NCBI GenBank assembly: GCA_017402845.1
Contig: JAFPLH010000079.1
Span: 1 to 64,000, forward strand
Length of the DNA: 64,000 nucleotides
Reading direction: 5' to 3'
Source of the DNA: Clostridia bacterium
GTDB lineage: Bacteria > Bacillota > Clostridia > Oscillospirales > Acutalibacteraceae
Shown: positions 33,008 to 40,618 of the stretch, in pieces
Position numbering within the stretch: the first letter of the stretch is position 1
Layout of the letters: each line of letters opens with the position of its first letter
Program-made: the position numbers and the translations under genes
Notes under the pieces: model-generated
Seen by the model: the letters and a program-made list of their open reading frames with translations, nothing else
What the model was told of the DNA's origin: nothing
The model's database searches: none

Positions 33008-34474
33008 TCAGTCATCTTGCTTTTTCACGGTATCTTTTCTCATCAGAAAATCACCGCCTGCAATACGTTTGAAATTCGTTTTCATTTTGTTTATCAATTC
33101 TTCAAGCTTTACTTCAAACTCGTATTCGTTTTCATTGTTATCGGAAAAATCAATATTAACGTCCTCAAGCTGATAATTCTTGAGTACAGCAGAAAGATCA
33201 GTATAAAACTGCTCATCGTCAACAATTTCAGTTTCGGGCAAATACTCCTCAGGACTTTTTATGAATACATTACCCTTAGTTTTTTCTACCGTTGTTTTGA
33301 TGAGATCGTATACATTATACGCCGAATCTTTATTATTAAGTCTCTTGCAGCTTTCTCTCATAGATAAAAGCCGTTCGGGATATTTCAGCAAACGATATAT
33401 TACATCTGAGGCGTTGTTCTTTTTAATACTGATAGCAAGATTGTTATCACACAAATATTCAGTATTATCCGTCTCCTGACCCGGAATACCTCTGAAAAGC
33501 GCCATAGGCAGACAGCAGGCAAGCGATTCTGTAACGGTAAGTCCTCCGGGCTTTGTGATAATTAAATCGGATATCTGCATATACTTATGCACTTCTTCTG
33601 TAAAATATATAAGCTTTGTTTTCTTTGTCACATTGAACTTTTCTTCTTTTCGGGTGGGTTCTTTATCCATATAGAAATTTATTTCTTTTCTGCCTACTCT
33701 CATATTTTCGTTAAAAGATAGTATTGAGTTAAACGCATCAAAAAGCTTCATATTTTTACCTGTGATAACAATTATCTGAAAATCAAGCTGTATCTCGTTT
33801 ATACTTTCATAGATCTTAAGTATATCAGTCACGCCAAAGCTGCCTGCCATTATGAGAACTGTTTTCTTTTGAGGATCAAAACCCATTTCTGACAAATGCT
33901 CGGCTTTATGTTCATCTGTTTCAAAGAATACAGGATCAATAGGTATTCCCAAAGGATAGACAATATTTCTGTCTACACCTAAGCTCTCCATATTGTCAAC
34001 CATTTGCGGACTTGACACAACATAAGCCGTAATATCATTATTTATATAAGTCGCATGAAGTGCAAAATCCGTGGCAATAGATATAACAGGAATATTAGTA
34101 AAGCCCTTTTCTATGAGCCGTGAACACATTATCGCTGTAAAAGGGTGAGTAGTTACGATAACATCAGGTTTGAATTCCGCAATAAGGGGAATTAGTTTCT
34201 TAGCAAAAAAAGCGTTTGTCTTTTGCAGCATTTTGTAAACATTATTGTCTTTATTTGACATACGATACAGCATACCATATACCTTAGAAAGCTTCATTGC
34301 AGAAAACTTATAGCCGTTTACAACCATTTTGTTAAAGTAATGATTAACATACTCCAAACCGTCAACCACACGAACTTCGCCAAAAGGATCAAGATCTTTT
34401 ATTACTTTCTCCATAGCTTGTGCGCAGCGCAAATGACCACCGCCTGTTTTTGCGGATAAAATCAGTACTTTCAT
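33008..34474 (-). CDS. UgtP-like processive diacylglycerol beta-glucosyltransferase (GT28)
   Basis: A 488-residue GT-B glycosyltransferase of the MGDG synthase/UgtP type. The N-terminal acceptor motif is SAKTGGGHLRCAQA, followed by THPFTA and the C-terminal nucleotide-sugar site ITKPGGLTVTESLACCLPM. Members add glucose or galactose from UDP-sugars to diacylglycerol at the cytoplasmic face of the membrane, making glycolipids and lipoteichoic acid anchors. The C-terminal 90 residues are an acidic extension (ENEYEFEVKLEEL) not typical of UgtP. ATG start with GGAGAG upstream. Confidence 0.85.
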   Translation of the reverse strand: MKVLILSAKTGGGHLRCAQAMEKVIKDLDPFGEVRVVDGLEYVNHYFNKMVVNGYKFSAMKLSKVYGMLYRMSNKDNNVYKMLQKTNAFFAKKLIPLIAEFKPDVIVTTHPFTAIMCSRLIEKGFTNIPVISIATDFALHATYINNDITAYVVSSPQMVDNMESLGVDRNIVYPLGIPIDPVFFETDEHKAEHLSEMGFDPQKKTVLIMAGSFGVTDILKIYESINEIQLDFQIIVITGKNMKLFDAFNSILSFNENMRVGRKEINFYMDKEPTRKEEKFNVTKKTKLIYFTEEVHKYMQISDLIITKPGGLTVTESLACCLPMALFRGIPGQETDNTEYLCDNNLAISIKKNNASDVIYRLLKYPERLLSMRESCKRLNNKDSAYNVYDLIKTTVEKTKGNVFIKSPEEYLPETEIVDDEQFYTDLSAVLKNYQLEDVNIDFSDNNENEYEFEVKLEELINKMKTNFKRIAGGDFLMRKDTVKKQDD

Positions 34475-34593
34475 ATATTATTTTCTCTCCATATGAGGAT
34501 AATAGGCAGTCTTGAAGAATCCTGTATTTGTACTAAGAGCTTGTAAAGAAGCATATTTACAATAAAGAGAATTTTTTCGACATACCCAATTAT

Positions 34594-34622
34594 ATTATAC
34601 ACTTTTTGAAAAAGCTCTGCAA
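34594..34622 (-). promoter_or_regulatory. sigma-A promoter of the glucosyltransferase gene
   Basis: TTGCAG (34617-34622), 17-base spacer, TATAAT (34594-34599) on the minus strand. The spacer contains the dyad CTTTTTCAAAAAG. Confidence 0.7.
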
Positions 34623-34643
34623 GCAAGACAAGAAAAAAATTTC

Positions 34644-35027
34644 AAGGGCATCTCTAAAAAAACTGATGTTGTACAAATGCGCCGTAGATTTAGTCGGCAG
34701 ATTAAACAAGGGAACCACTGAATAAATCACGTCCTACGGACTGAGCACCCATCTCGCTTGCCTTTTTAAGTCAAATTGCACTCAAGCCACTTGAAATACG
34801 TCAGTATTCCGGCGTAATTTTCGCACAATTTGCCTGAAAAAATTCTAAGCGATACGGGCACTCGATTTAATCAGTGTTTTCCAAGAAATCCGCAGGGTAC
34901 AGTTTTCGGTAGAGAACTCAGCGAATACGTAACAATGACCGAGCCGGATTTTTCAAAAATCTCTTTACAAGATGACGTTTGAAGCTGCGGTGCTGATGTT
35001 CAGCAGAAGGTTTTTAGAGGTGCCCTT
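34644..35027. mobile_element. MITE-like element, 384 bp, 17-bp terminal inverted repeats
   Basis: Ends AAGGGCATCTCTAAAAA (34644-34660) and TTTTTAGAGGTGCCCTT (35011-35027) are inverted repeats with one mismatch. The interior is noncoding apart from a 50-codon open stretch (about 34816-34981) and is GC-richer than its surroundings. A 26-base interior segment recurs at 13271-13296. No clear target duplication is visible. It fills most of the gene-free stretch 34475-35056. Confidence 0.65.
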
Positions 35028-35056
35028 AAGAATGTCTTTACATGCAGAGCTATTAA

Positions 35057-35884
35057 TTAATCAAGTAAGAAGTCTATTTTTTCGTATCTTGCACAGCTTA
35101 TTACAACACAAAGCAAAGCTATAAGCAAGCCTGCAACTATACCAACGAAATATAACCCGCCGCTGCCCGAAACAATAGAAAATACGCTGATGTATTTATA
35201 CGGCGACAAAAACTCTAACGCTTTCAAAGCAGGCGACATTGAACCTACCAAACCAAACAGCACCGTTACCGTAACCATTACAGCAGATACAGACGACGCC
35301 TGCGAGCTTGTGTTCATAAAAGTTGACAGCAAAAATGATACTGACAAATATACTATCTCGATAAATAAAAATGCGAGAACCGCAAAAACTATCTTAACAA
35401 GGTAGTTCATTTTATGGTTTGAGTATAAAACTCCAAGCGATACAACAAATACAATTATATTATAGAAAAACAAGATCACTATCTGCGCAAAATAGCTTGA
35501 CAGAACGGTAGACATTCTTGTAACAGGCAATGAATATATAAATGTAATATCGTTATCGCCCCTGCTGCCCGTATTGGCAGACGCACCCAAAAAGCTTGCG
35601 TAAATACAGCCCACTATAAGCATTAACTGCAAACATACACCGAAGTTTACACCAAAGTTTTTAAAATCAGGCAAAGCGCTGCCTGAATTGCTGCCCGATA
35701 CCGACGCAGGCATTGAAGCCAGCATATCAGCTACAAATTCAGGTAATCCCGCATTGAGCAGATTAGAGAACATGACAACTATAAGTATAAACAAACAGAT
35801 AGAGATAATACTCCAGATCATGAAATTTTTGATTCGTGATTTTATGTTGTACCCCATAAGAGGAAAAGAAAAATAATTGTTCAC
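35057..35884 (-). CDS. ABC-2 type transporter permease
   Basis: About 275 residues with six predicted hydrophobic segments, starting with a MNNYFSFPLMGYNIKSRIKNFMIW amphipathic region typical of ABC-2 permeases. Such proteins form the membrane part of exporters for drugs, peptides or lipids; the substrate is not known. The GTG at 35884 is chosen because GGGGG lies 9 bases upstream. It starts 2 bases after the stop of the ATP-binding gene, so both are one translational unit. The partner ATPase is degenerate. Confidence 0.85.
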   Translation of the reverse strand: MNNYFSFPLMGYNIKSRIKNFMIWSIISICLFILIVVMFSNLLNAGLPEFVADMLASMPASVSGSNSGSALPDFKNFGVNFGVCLQLMLIVGCIYASFLGASANTGSRGDNDITFIYSLPVTRMSTVLSSYFAQIVILFFYNIIVFVVSLGVLYSNHKMNYLVKIVFAVLAFLFIEIVYLSVSFLLSTFMNTSSQASSVSAVMVTVTVLFGLVGSMSPALKALEFLSPYKYISVFSIVSGSGGLYFVGIVAGLLIALLCVVISCARYEKIDFLLD

Positions 35885-35886
35885 TG

Positions 35887-36789
35887 TCAAACACCCCCTT
35901 GTTCTTGTTCGAGTCTTTTCTCGTAATACCTGACAAGTGCGTCGCCCAGTGACGGCAGAGTTATTTGCAGGTCGTTAAGATTATAATGCGTCAAAGCTTC
36001 TATAAGATCGTTAATATCCTTTTTGTACAGGAACGATATATAACCGTTATCCTCTGTTATTTCGGTAATATGGAAAAGCGTATACAAAGCAGAAAGATCG
36101 TCATCTGTTTTAACGCTTACACGTCTTGTATCGCTTTGCATAAGTACCTTTTTCTCAGATATCTCAAGCAGCGAACCTTTTCTCATTATCGCAATACGAG
36201 AGCAAATCTGCTGTAAAAGCTCGTTGTTTCTGTCGCTTATTACAACGGTAACATTTTCTTTGTTAAGATCAAGCAAATAATGAGCAAGCTTATTCTTTGT
36301 ATCACTGTCTAATGCGACAAAGGCATTATCCATAACAACAAGCTCAGGATCTCCCATAAGAGCAATAACTATTGCAATTTTCTTTCTGCTTGCAAGCGGC
36401 AGACTGCCTATTCTTTTGTTTTTGTCAACATTAAAGTGCTTGCAAAGCGACAATACAGCCTCGTGATCTTTTACACCTTTTATCTTTTCGGCTGTTTTTA
36501 TAACATCTATCGCCTTCATAGTATCGCAATAGCAAGGATTAGCAGGCATAAAGCCTATCTTCCTTTTTATGTCAAGTGTTCTTGCAGAAGCCTTCTGCCC
36601 CATTACGGTTACAGTGCCGCTTGTAGGACGAATAAAGTCCATAATTAAATTGATTATGGTACTCTTACCGCTTTTCTTCGGTCCTGCTATGCCGAAAAAG
36701 TCACCCTTGTTTATGATAAAGCTGGTATCTCCGAGCGCAGGACGTTTTGTGTAATACTTTGAAACCTGATCCAGGGTTATTACATCCAC
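35887..36789 (-). CDS. ABC transporter ATP-binding protein with degenerate catalytic motifs
   Basis: A 300-residue ABC domain protein paired with the ABC-2 permease. Walker A is intact (GPKKSGKST), but the other motifs are not: the Q-loop reads GFMPANPCYCD without Gln, the signature LSGGQ is replaced by LPLASRKK, Walker B reads ELVVMDNAFVALD with Asn in place of the catalytic Glu, and the H-loop His is Arg (VVISDRNNE). ATP binding is therefore plausible, while hydrolysis is doubtful. Starts at GTG with AAGGGGAG upstream. The C-terminal 90 residues are a divergent accessory region. Confidence 0.85.
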   Translation of the reverse strand: MDVITLDQVSKYYTKRPALGDTSFIINKGDFFGIAGPKKSGKSTIINLIMDFIRPTSGTVTVMGQKASARTLDIKRKIGFMPANPCYCDTMKAIDVIKTAEKIKGVKDHEAVLSLCKHFNVDKNKRIGSLPLASRKKIAIVIALMGDPELVVMDNAFVALDSDTKNKLAHYLLDLNKENVTVVISDRNNELLQQICSRIAIMRKGSLLEISEKKVLMQSDTRRVSVKTDDDLSALYTLFHITEITEDNGYISFLYKKDINDLIEALTHYNLNDLQITLPSLGDALVRYYEKRLEQEQGGV

Positions 36790-37280
36790 TAAAAATACTC
36801 CCCTTTTTATTGTATATAATACATAACACGCTTTTTATTTGTATTCGGTTACGATCTGAGGGTTTACCCTATACATATATTTTAACATAAATTTACATTT
36901 AATCAATACATAAAAACGAAAAACATAAGGTTATTTTTCACTCTGTAAAAATTGCAAAAATAAAAAGAGGGTGATTACAAATAATATATATGAAAAGTAA
37001 AAAATAAAAATGTTACAAAGTTGTAATGTGTTTTAAACTTTACAAATACATTTTTATAGAGTATCATTAGAATGTATCGGAATATGTCGTTTTCCGCTTT
37101 AACATTTTTATGTCTGTATTATTATATCCGTTAATACTAAAAAAATGTTTACTTTCATATATTTTTCCCAAACGGAAATTATTTACAGACAATTATGTGA
37201 CTCGCTCTTTTATGAAAAGAATTTGTTTTAAAAAAGTATTAAAGTATTAAAGTAAAAAAGAATTAAAGAAGGAATAAGAA
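36790..37280. other. AT-rich divergent intergenic region
   Basis: No coding frame. Seen: inverted repeat AGGGT/ACCCT near 36858-36869; a perfect dyad TTACAA-AG-TTGTAA at 37013-37026, with further TTACAAA copies nearby, which could be an operator; and AAAGTATT direct repeats just before the VanW gene. I could not settle on a promoter for either flanking gene. Confidence 0.4.
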
Positions 37281-38879
37281 ATGAACAATGAATTGAAAAC
37301 AGAGGCAGCCGAAGAAAAAGAAGTATCAGCCGATATTGAAAACGATACTGTTGATACGGCTGCTGAGCGCAAGAAAATTCCGCTTGCAATACCAATAATA
37401 TGCGCAGCGCTTATTTTAACTGCCGGCATAGCAGTTTCTGCAATTACTATCGGTGCATTAAAATCACAAAAGCACGAAGCTTTTATTGCAACCGAACAAA
37501 GCAATGTTACTCTTGCAAGTCCGTCAGGACAATTTTTAGAAGGAATTTCGGTAAATGGCGTAGATCTTGGCGGTCAAACAATGCTTAAAGCTCAGGATAT
37601 GCTTTGTATAGAAGAATCGAACATGATACCGCCGATAAATTATACTCTTAAATGTCACGACAAAATAGTATACCTTACCGAAGATGATTTTGATTTTCAG
37701 TTTGATACCGTAAAGGTACTTAACGAGGCATACGAATACAGCGAATACATGAGAAAGCTCTTGACTGACGAAGGCAGAACAACATTAAAGGCTTCAGAAA
37801 AAAGAGATTTCGACATTTCAATGACATTTAGCGAAGAATCTATCAATACAGCGTGTGCATCAGTTTCAAAGAAAGTTGACGTTGAAATGCAAAACGCACG
37901 AGTAACAAGCATTGATCCTTCAAAAGAAAAGGTCTGGCAGATGTTCTCATTTGCAGAAGGTGTTATAGGTTACACTCTTGATGTGAACGATCTTACAACT
38001 CAAGTAAGCACACTTATCAACAGCAAGAATTATTCCGCAGAGCTTAACGGCAAAATGGAGGAGGTTTCTCCCGAAATCGACCTTAAAGATCTTAAAAAGA
38101 ACCTTGTGCTTATCTCTCAATATGAAACATGGTCAGGCAACACATGGGAAGGCAATATGAATATGACAGTTGCTATGGAGTCTATGAACGGATCAATTAT
38201 CCGAAACGGCGAGGTTTTTTCGTTTAATGAAAAAACCGGTAACAGCAACCTTGTAGAAAACGGATATTACTCCGCAGGTGTAATTGTAAACGGCAGATCA
38301 GCCGACGGTATAGGCGGCGGTATTTGTCAGGCAGCAACCACAATCTACAACGCTGCTATACGTGCAGATATGACGGTAGTTGAACGTGAACCTCACACTT
38401 GGCCGTCAGTTTATGTGCCGGTAGGCATTGACTCTGCAATTGACTACGGCAACATTGACATGAAATTCCAGAACAACACAGGTCATGACGTATATCTTAT
38501 ATGCTATATGGACGGCGCACAGCTTAATGCATTTATTTACGGTTACAAGCCGACAGAATATGATGAAATTGTAGTATCTTCATGGTTTACAGGCGGCTCA
38601 GGCATAGGATTTGGTGCGGCTGCATGCAGAAATTACTACAAAGACGGTAAGCTTGTAAAAGAGGACGATTTGCCTTCATCTTTTTACAGCAACGGCGGCG
38701 GCACAAGCTATGCGTATGACGAACCGCTTTCAGGATATGTATACAAGCGAGTATTCACAGACGCACAAGTTGAAGGAAAAGCCGACAGCGATACAGAAAC
38801 CGAAACAGACAAAGAGGAAAACGACGAAAGCGAACTTGAGATATCCGACGAGGACGCAACAAACGATTACGCTTACTAA
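37281..38879 (+). CDS. VanW family protein
   Basis: A 532-residue protein: acidic cytoplasmic N-terminus, one membrane segment (about residues 35-57), an extracytoplasmic region that may include a peptidoglycan-binding-like domain (about 90-270), and a VanW domain from about 290 (NGEVFSFNEKTG, IGGGICQAATTIYNAA, REPHTWPSVYVPVG). The tail (about 495-532) is strongly acidic. VanW proteins are widespread in Firmicutes and their function is not established; despite the name, presence does not mean vancomycin resistance. ATG start with AAGGA upstream. Confidence 0.9.
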   Translation: MNNELKTEAAEEKEVSADIENDTVDTAAERKKIPLAIPIICAALILTAGIAVSAITIGALKSQKHEAFIATEQSNVTLASPSGQFLEGISVNGVDLGGQTMLKAQDMLCIEESNMIPPINYTLKCHDKIVYLTEDDFDFQFDTVKVLNEAYEYSEYMRKLLTDEGRTTLKASEKRDFDISMTFSEESINTACASVSKKVDVEMQNARVTSIDPSKEKVWQMFSFAEGVIGYTLDVNDLTTQVSTLINSKNYSAELNGKMEEVSPEIDLKDLKKNLVLISQYETWSGNTWEGNMNMTVAMESMNGSIIRNGEVFSFNEKTGNSNLVENGYYSAGVIVNGRSADGIGGGICQAATTIYNAAIRADMTVVEREPHTWPSVYVPVGIDSAIDYGNIDMKFQNNTGHDVYLICYMDGAQLNAFIYGYKPTEYDEIVVSSWFTGGSGIGFGAAACRNYYKDGKLVKEDDLPSSFYSNGGGTSYAYDEPLSGYVYKRVFTDAQVEGKADSDTETETDKEENDESELEISDEDATNDYAY

Positions 38880-38883
38880 GAAA

Positions 38884-38927
38884 ACACTCTCAAAACAGAA
38901 CATCAACTGTTTTGAGAGTGTTTTTTT
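38884..38927 (+). terminator. bidirectional terminator
   Basis: 15-bp stem ACACTCTCAAAACAG/CTGTTTTGAGAGTGT (38884-38898 and 38907-38921) with seven T on the plus strand and a TTTTC tail on the minus strand. It serves the convergent VanW and phosphatase genes. Confidence 0.93.
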
Positions 38928-38928
38928 G

Positions 38929-39462
38929 TTATAGATCAAATTCCAGAATTTCGCAGTTTTTAATACCGAAAGCGGCAAACTCCTCATTTTTCATATCATA
39001 AAAATACGAGTTAATAACTCTTGAAATACCGTTGTGTGCAACTATAAGGTATGTTTTTTCATCTTCTTTAAGCTCATCAAGCAGACTGTATATTCTATGG
39101 GCAAGCTTTAGCATAGTTTCTCCGCCGTCATAGCTGTTTATAAAATTCGCTTTATCCTTTTTGAACTCCTCGCCGTTTCTCGCAGTACCCTCATATTTCC
39201 CGAAGCACTGTTCCTTCAGGCGAATTTCTTCACGCATGGGAATACCAGTAATTTCAGAAATATGTCGGGCTGTTTCTTTTGCACGAATCAGCGGAGAATA
39301 CAGTATTTCATCTATCGGAAGCTTTCTCTGAGCGATAAGTTCACCCACTTCTTTTGCCTGTTCATGCCCTTTTTCTGTCAACTCGATATCAGTTTCACCG
39401 CAAATTTTATTTTCAACATTCCACACGGTTTGACCGTGCCTTGTAAAATACAATTTTTTCAT
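38929..39462 (-). CDS. histidine phosphatase family protein (phosphoglycerate mutase-like)
   Basis: A 177-residue histidine phosphatase: catalytic TRHGQTVWN at the N-terminus, SPLIRAKETA, RLKEQCFGKYEG, and the second histidine in VAHNGISRV. Cofactor-independent substrates range from sugar phosphates to alpha-ribazole phosphate; the specific one cannot be told. The ATG at 39462 is chosen because AGGAG lies 7 bases upstream. A longer frame exists, but its extra 34 codons come from the adjacent repeat element. Confidence 0.9.
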   Translation of the reverse strand: MKKLYFTRHGQTVWNVENKICGETDIELTEKGHEQAKEVGELIAQRKLPIDEILYSPLIRAKETARHISEITGIPMREEIRLKEQCFGKYEGTARNGEEFKKDKANFINSYDGGETMLKLAHRIYSLLDELKEDEKTYLIVAHNGISRVINSYFYDMKNEEFAAFGIKNCEILEFDL

Positions 39463-39479
39463 TGTCATTCTCCTATTAT

Positions 39480-39795
39480 AATTCAGACTGTGCAAAAGCC
39501 AAATAAAGTTTTCGCTCAAGCCTTTTTCAAAAGGCTTGCAGGGTGGTGGGGACAGCGTCCCCACAAAAGCCGAGGCAGGGACGGCAAAGCCGGCACTCGC
39601 CGTAGGCAGCGGAAAGCCCTTTTAGGGGTGAATTTCAAAAACAGTCTAAAACGACTGTTTTTGAAAGAGGGGCATTTTGGCAGAAAATGCCCCTTAGTAC
39701 CGTTCTACACAAAATTTTCCCCGCCGCTCCAAGGCGGCGCAACAAAGTTTAACATCGCTAAAACAAAAAACATCACTTTTTGCACAATATGAATT
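39480..39795. mobile_element. MITE-like element, 316 bp, 18-bp terminal inverted repeats
   Basis: Ends AATTCAGACTGTGCAAAA (39480-39497) and TTTTGCACAATATGAATT (39778-39795) are inverted repeats with two mismatches. The interior is GC-rich and made of successive hairpins: AAGCCTTTTTCAAAAGGCTT, GGGGACAGCGTCCCC, CAAAAACAG/CTGTTTTTG, GGGGCATTTT/AAAATGCCCC and CCGCC/GGCGG. No protein is encoded. It fills the gene-free stretch 39463-39833 and its end lies 17 bases before the phosphatase start. Confidence 0.7.
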
Positions 39796-39833
39796 TTGCA
39801 ATTATTCAATTTACTGCCTCGAAAAAACATCTG

Positions 39834-40553
39834 TCAGCTAAGCTTGACCTTCGCTTCAATATTGATCTTCTCTCCGTTCATAGTCTTAAAATACATATAA
39901 CCGTCGCTGCAAACTTCACTTCTGTATACTTTTAGCGTACAGCCCAAATGCGCCTCAGATAAATAGCTTATACTCATCTCAGTGACGCATACATTTTGAA
40001 TATCAGGAATAAAATCACAGATCACATCAGGATAAAACCTGTTATTCATATGCATATTTACGTCAACCTCAGAGTACATAACAGTTTTCTCTCCCGCAAG
40101 AATAAACTCTGCGTCATTCGGTATTCTGAAACGCAGATCATTCACCGGAGCCAAAGCCGGCTCTGCTAAATCATTTAAGGCGTCATATTCATCAACCCTT
40201 TTTATTTTGCCGTCATTCACGCCTACAAGCGCCCAAACAGAATTTGCCTGTGCGCATATTCTGCCCTCTTTGCGTATCTCATAACACCGCTGAAACATTA
40301 CACCTTTGCTCGGACAGTACCACGAAATACTTTCAAATTTATCATAACGTTTAAGCGGTTCAAACACCTGCATTTTAATTCGTGTCAAAACAAATGCATA
40401 CCCACTCTCAAAAAGCTCGTAGTACGACTGGTTCTGATCTCGAAGCTGGTGATTTGCAGTTTCCTGCATATATTTCAAATATCCCCCGAAACGCATTATT
40501 CCCTTCGGTTCGGAATCATGTGCCATAACCTCATAATTCTCAGTATATTTCAT
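39834..40553 (-). CDS. acyl-ACP thioesterase family protein
   Basis: A 239-residue double hot-dog thioesterase that would release fatty acids from acyl-ACP. Features are LTRIKMQVFEPLKRYD, the catalytic loop SEVDVNMHMNNRFYPD (DxNxHxNN), and the second hot-dog repeat with ISYLSEAHLGCTL. The ATG at 40553 is preferred over a GTG three codons upstream since AAAAGG is then at proper distance. It follows the helicase gene in reverse order by about 60 bases, with no terminator seen. Confidence 0.88.
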   Translation of the reverse strand: MKYTENYEVMAHDSEPKGIMRFGGYLKYMQETANHQLRDQNQSYYELFESGYAFVLTRIKMQVFEPLKRYDKFESISWYCPSKGVMFQRCYEIRKEGRICAQANSVWALVGVNDGKIKRVDEYDALNDLAEPALAPVNDLRFRIPNDAEFILAGEKTVMYSEVDVNMHMNNRFYPDVICDFIPDIQNVCVTEMSISYLSEAHLGCTLKVYRSEVCSDGYMYFKTMNGEKINIEAKVKLS

Positions 40554-40618
40554 TCTATTCACAACCTTTTTACAGTATAAAGCTGTACATCTGACAAACT
40601 AAATTTTAAACCCAATAA

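Noticed and set aside
34816-34981. Short coding gene inside the 384-bp element
   Set aside because: About 50 codons with no start codon or ribosome site; treated as a relic.
37281-38879. VanW as evidence of a vancomycin resistance cluster
   Set aside because: No vanH, ligase or vanX genes nearby; VanW-domain proteins are common in Firmicutes without resistance.
39262-39792. 176-codon plus-strand frame across the phosphatase start and the repeat element
   Set aside because: Runs antisense through the conserved phosphatase and then through the MITE-like hairpins; no family match.
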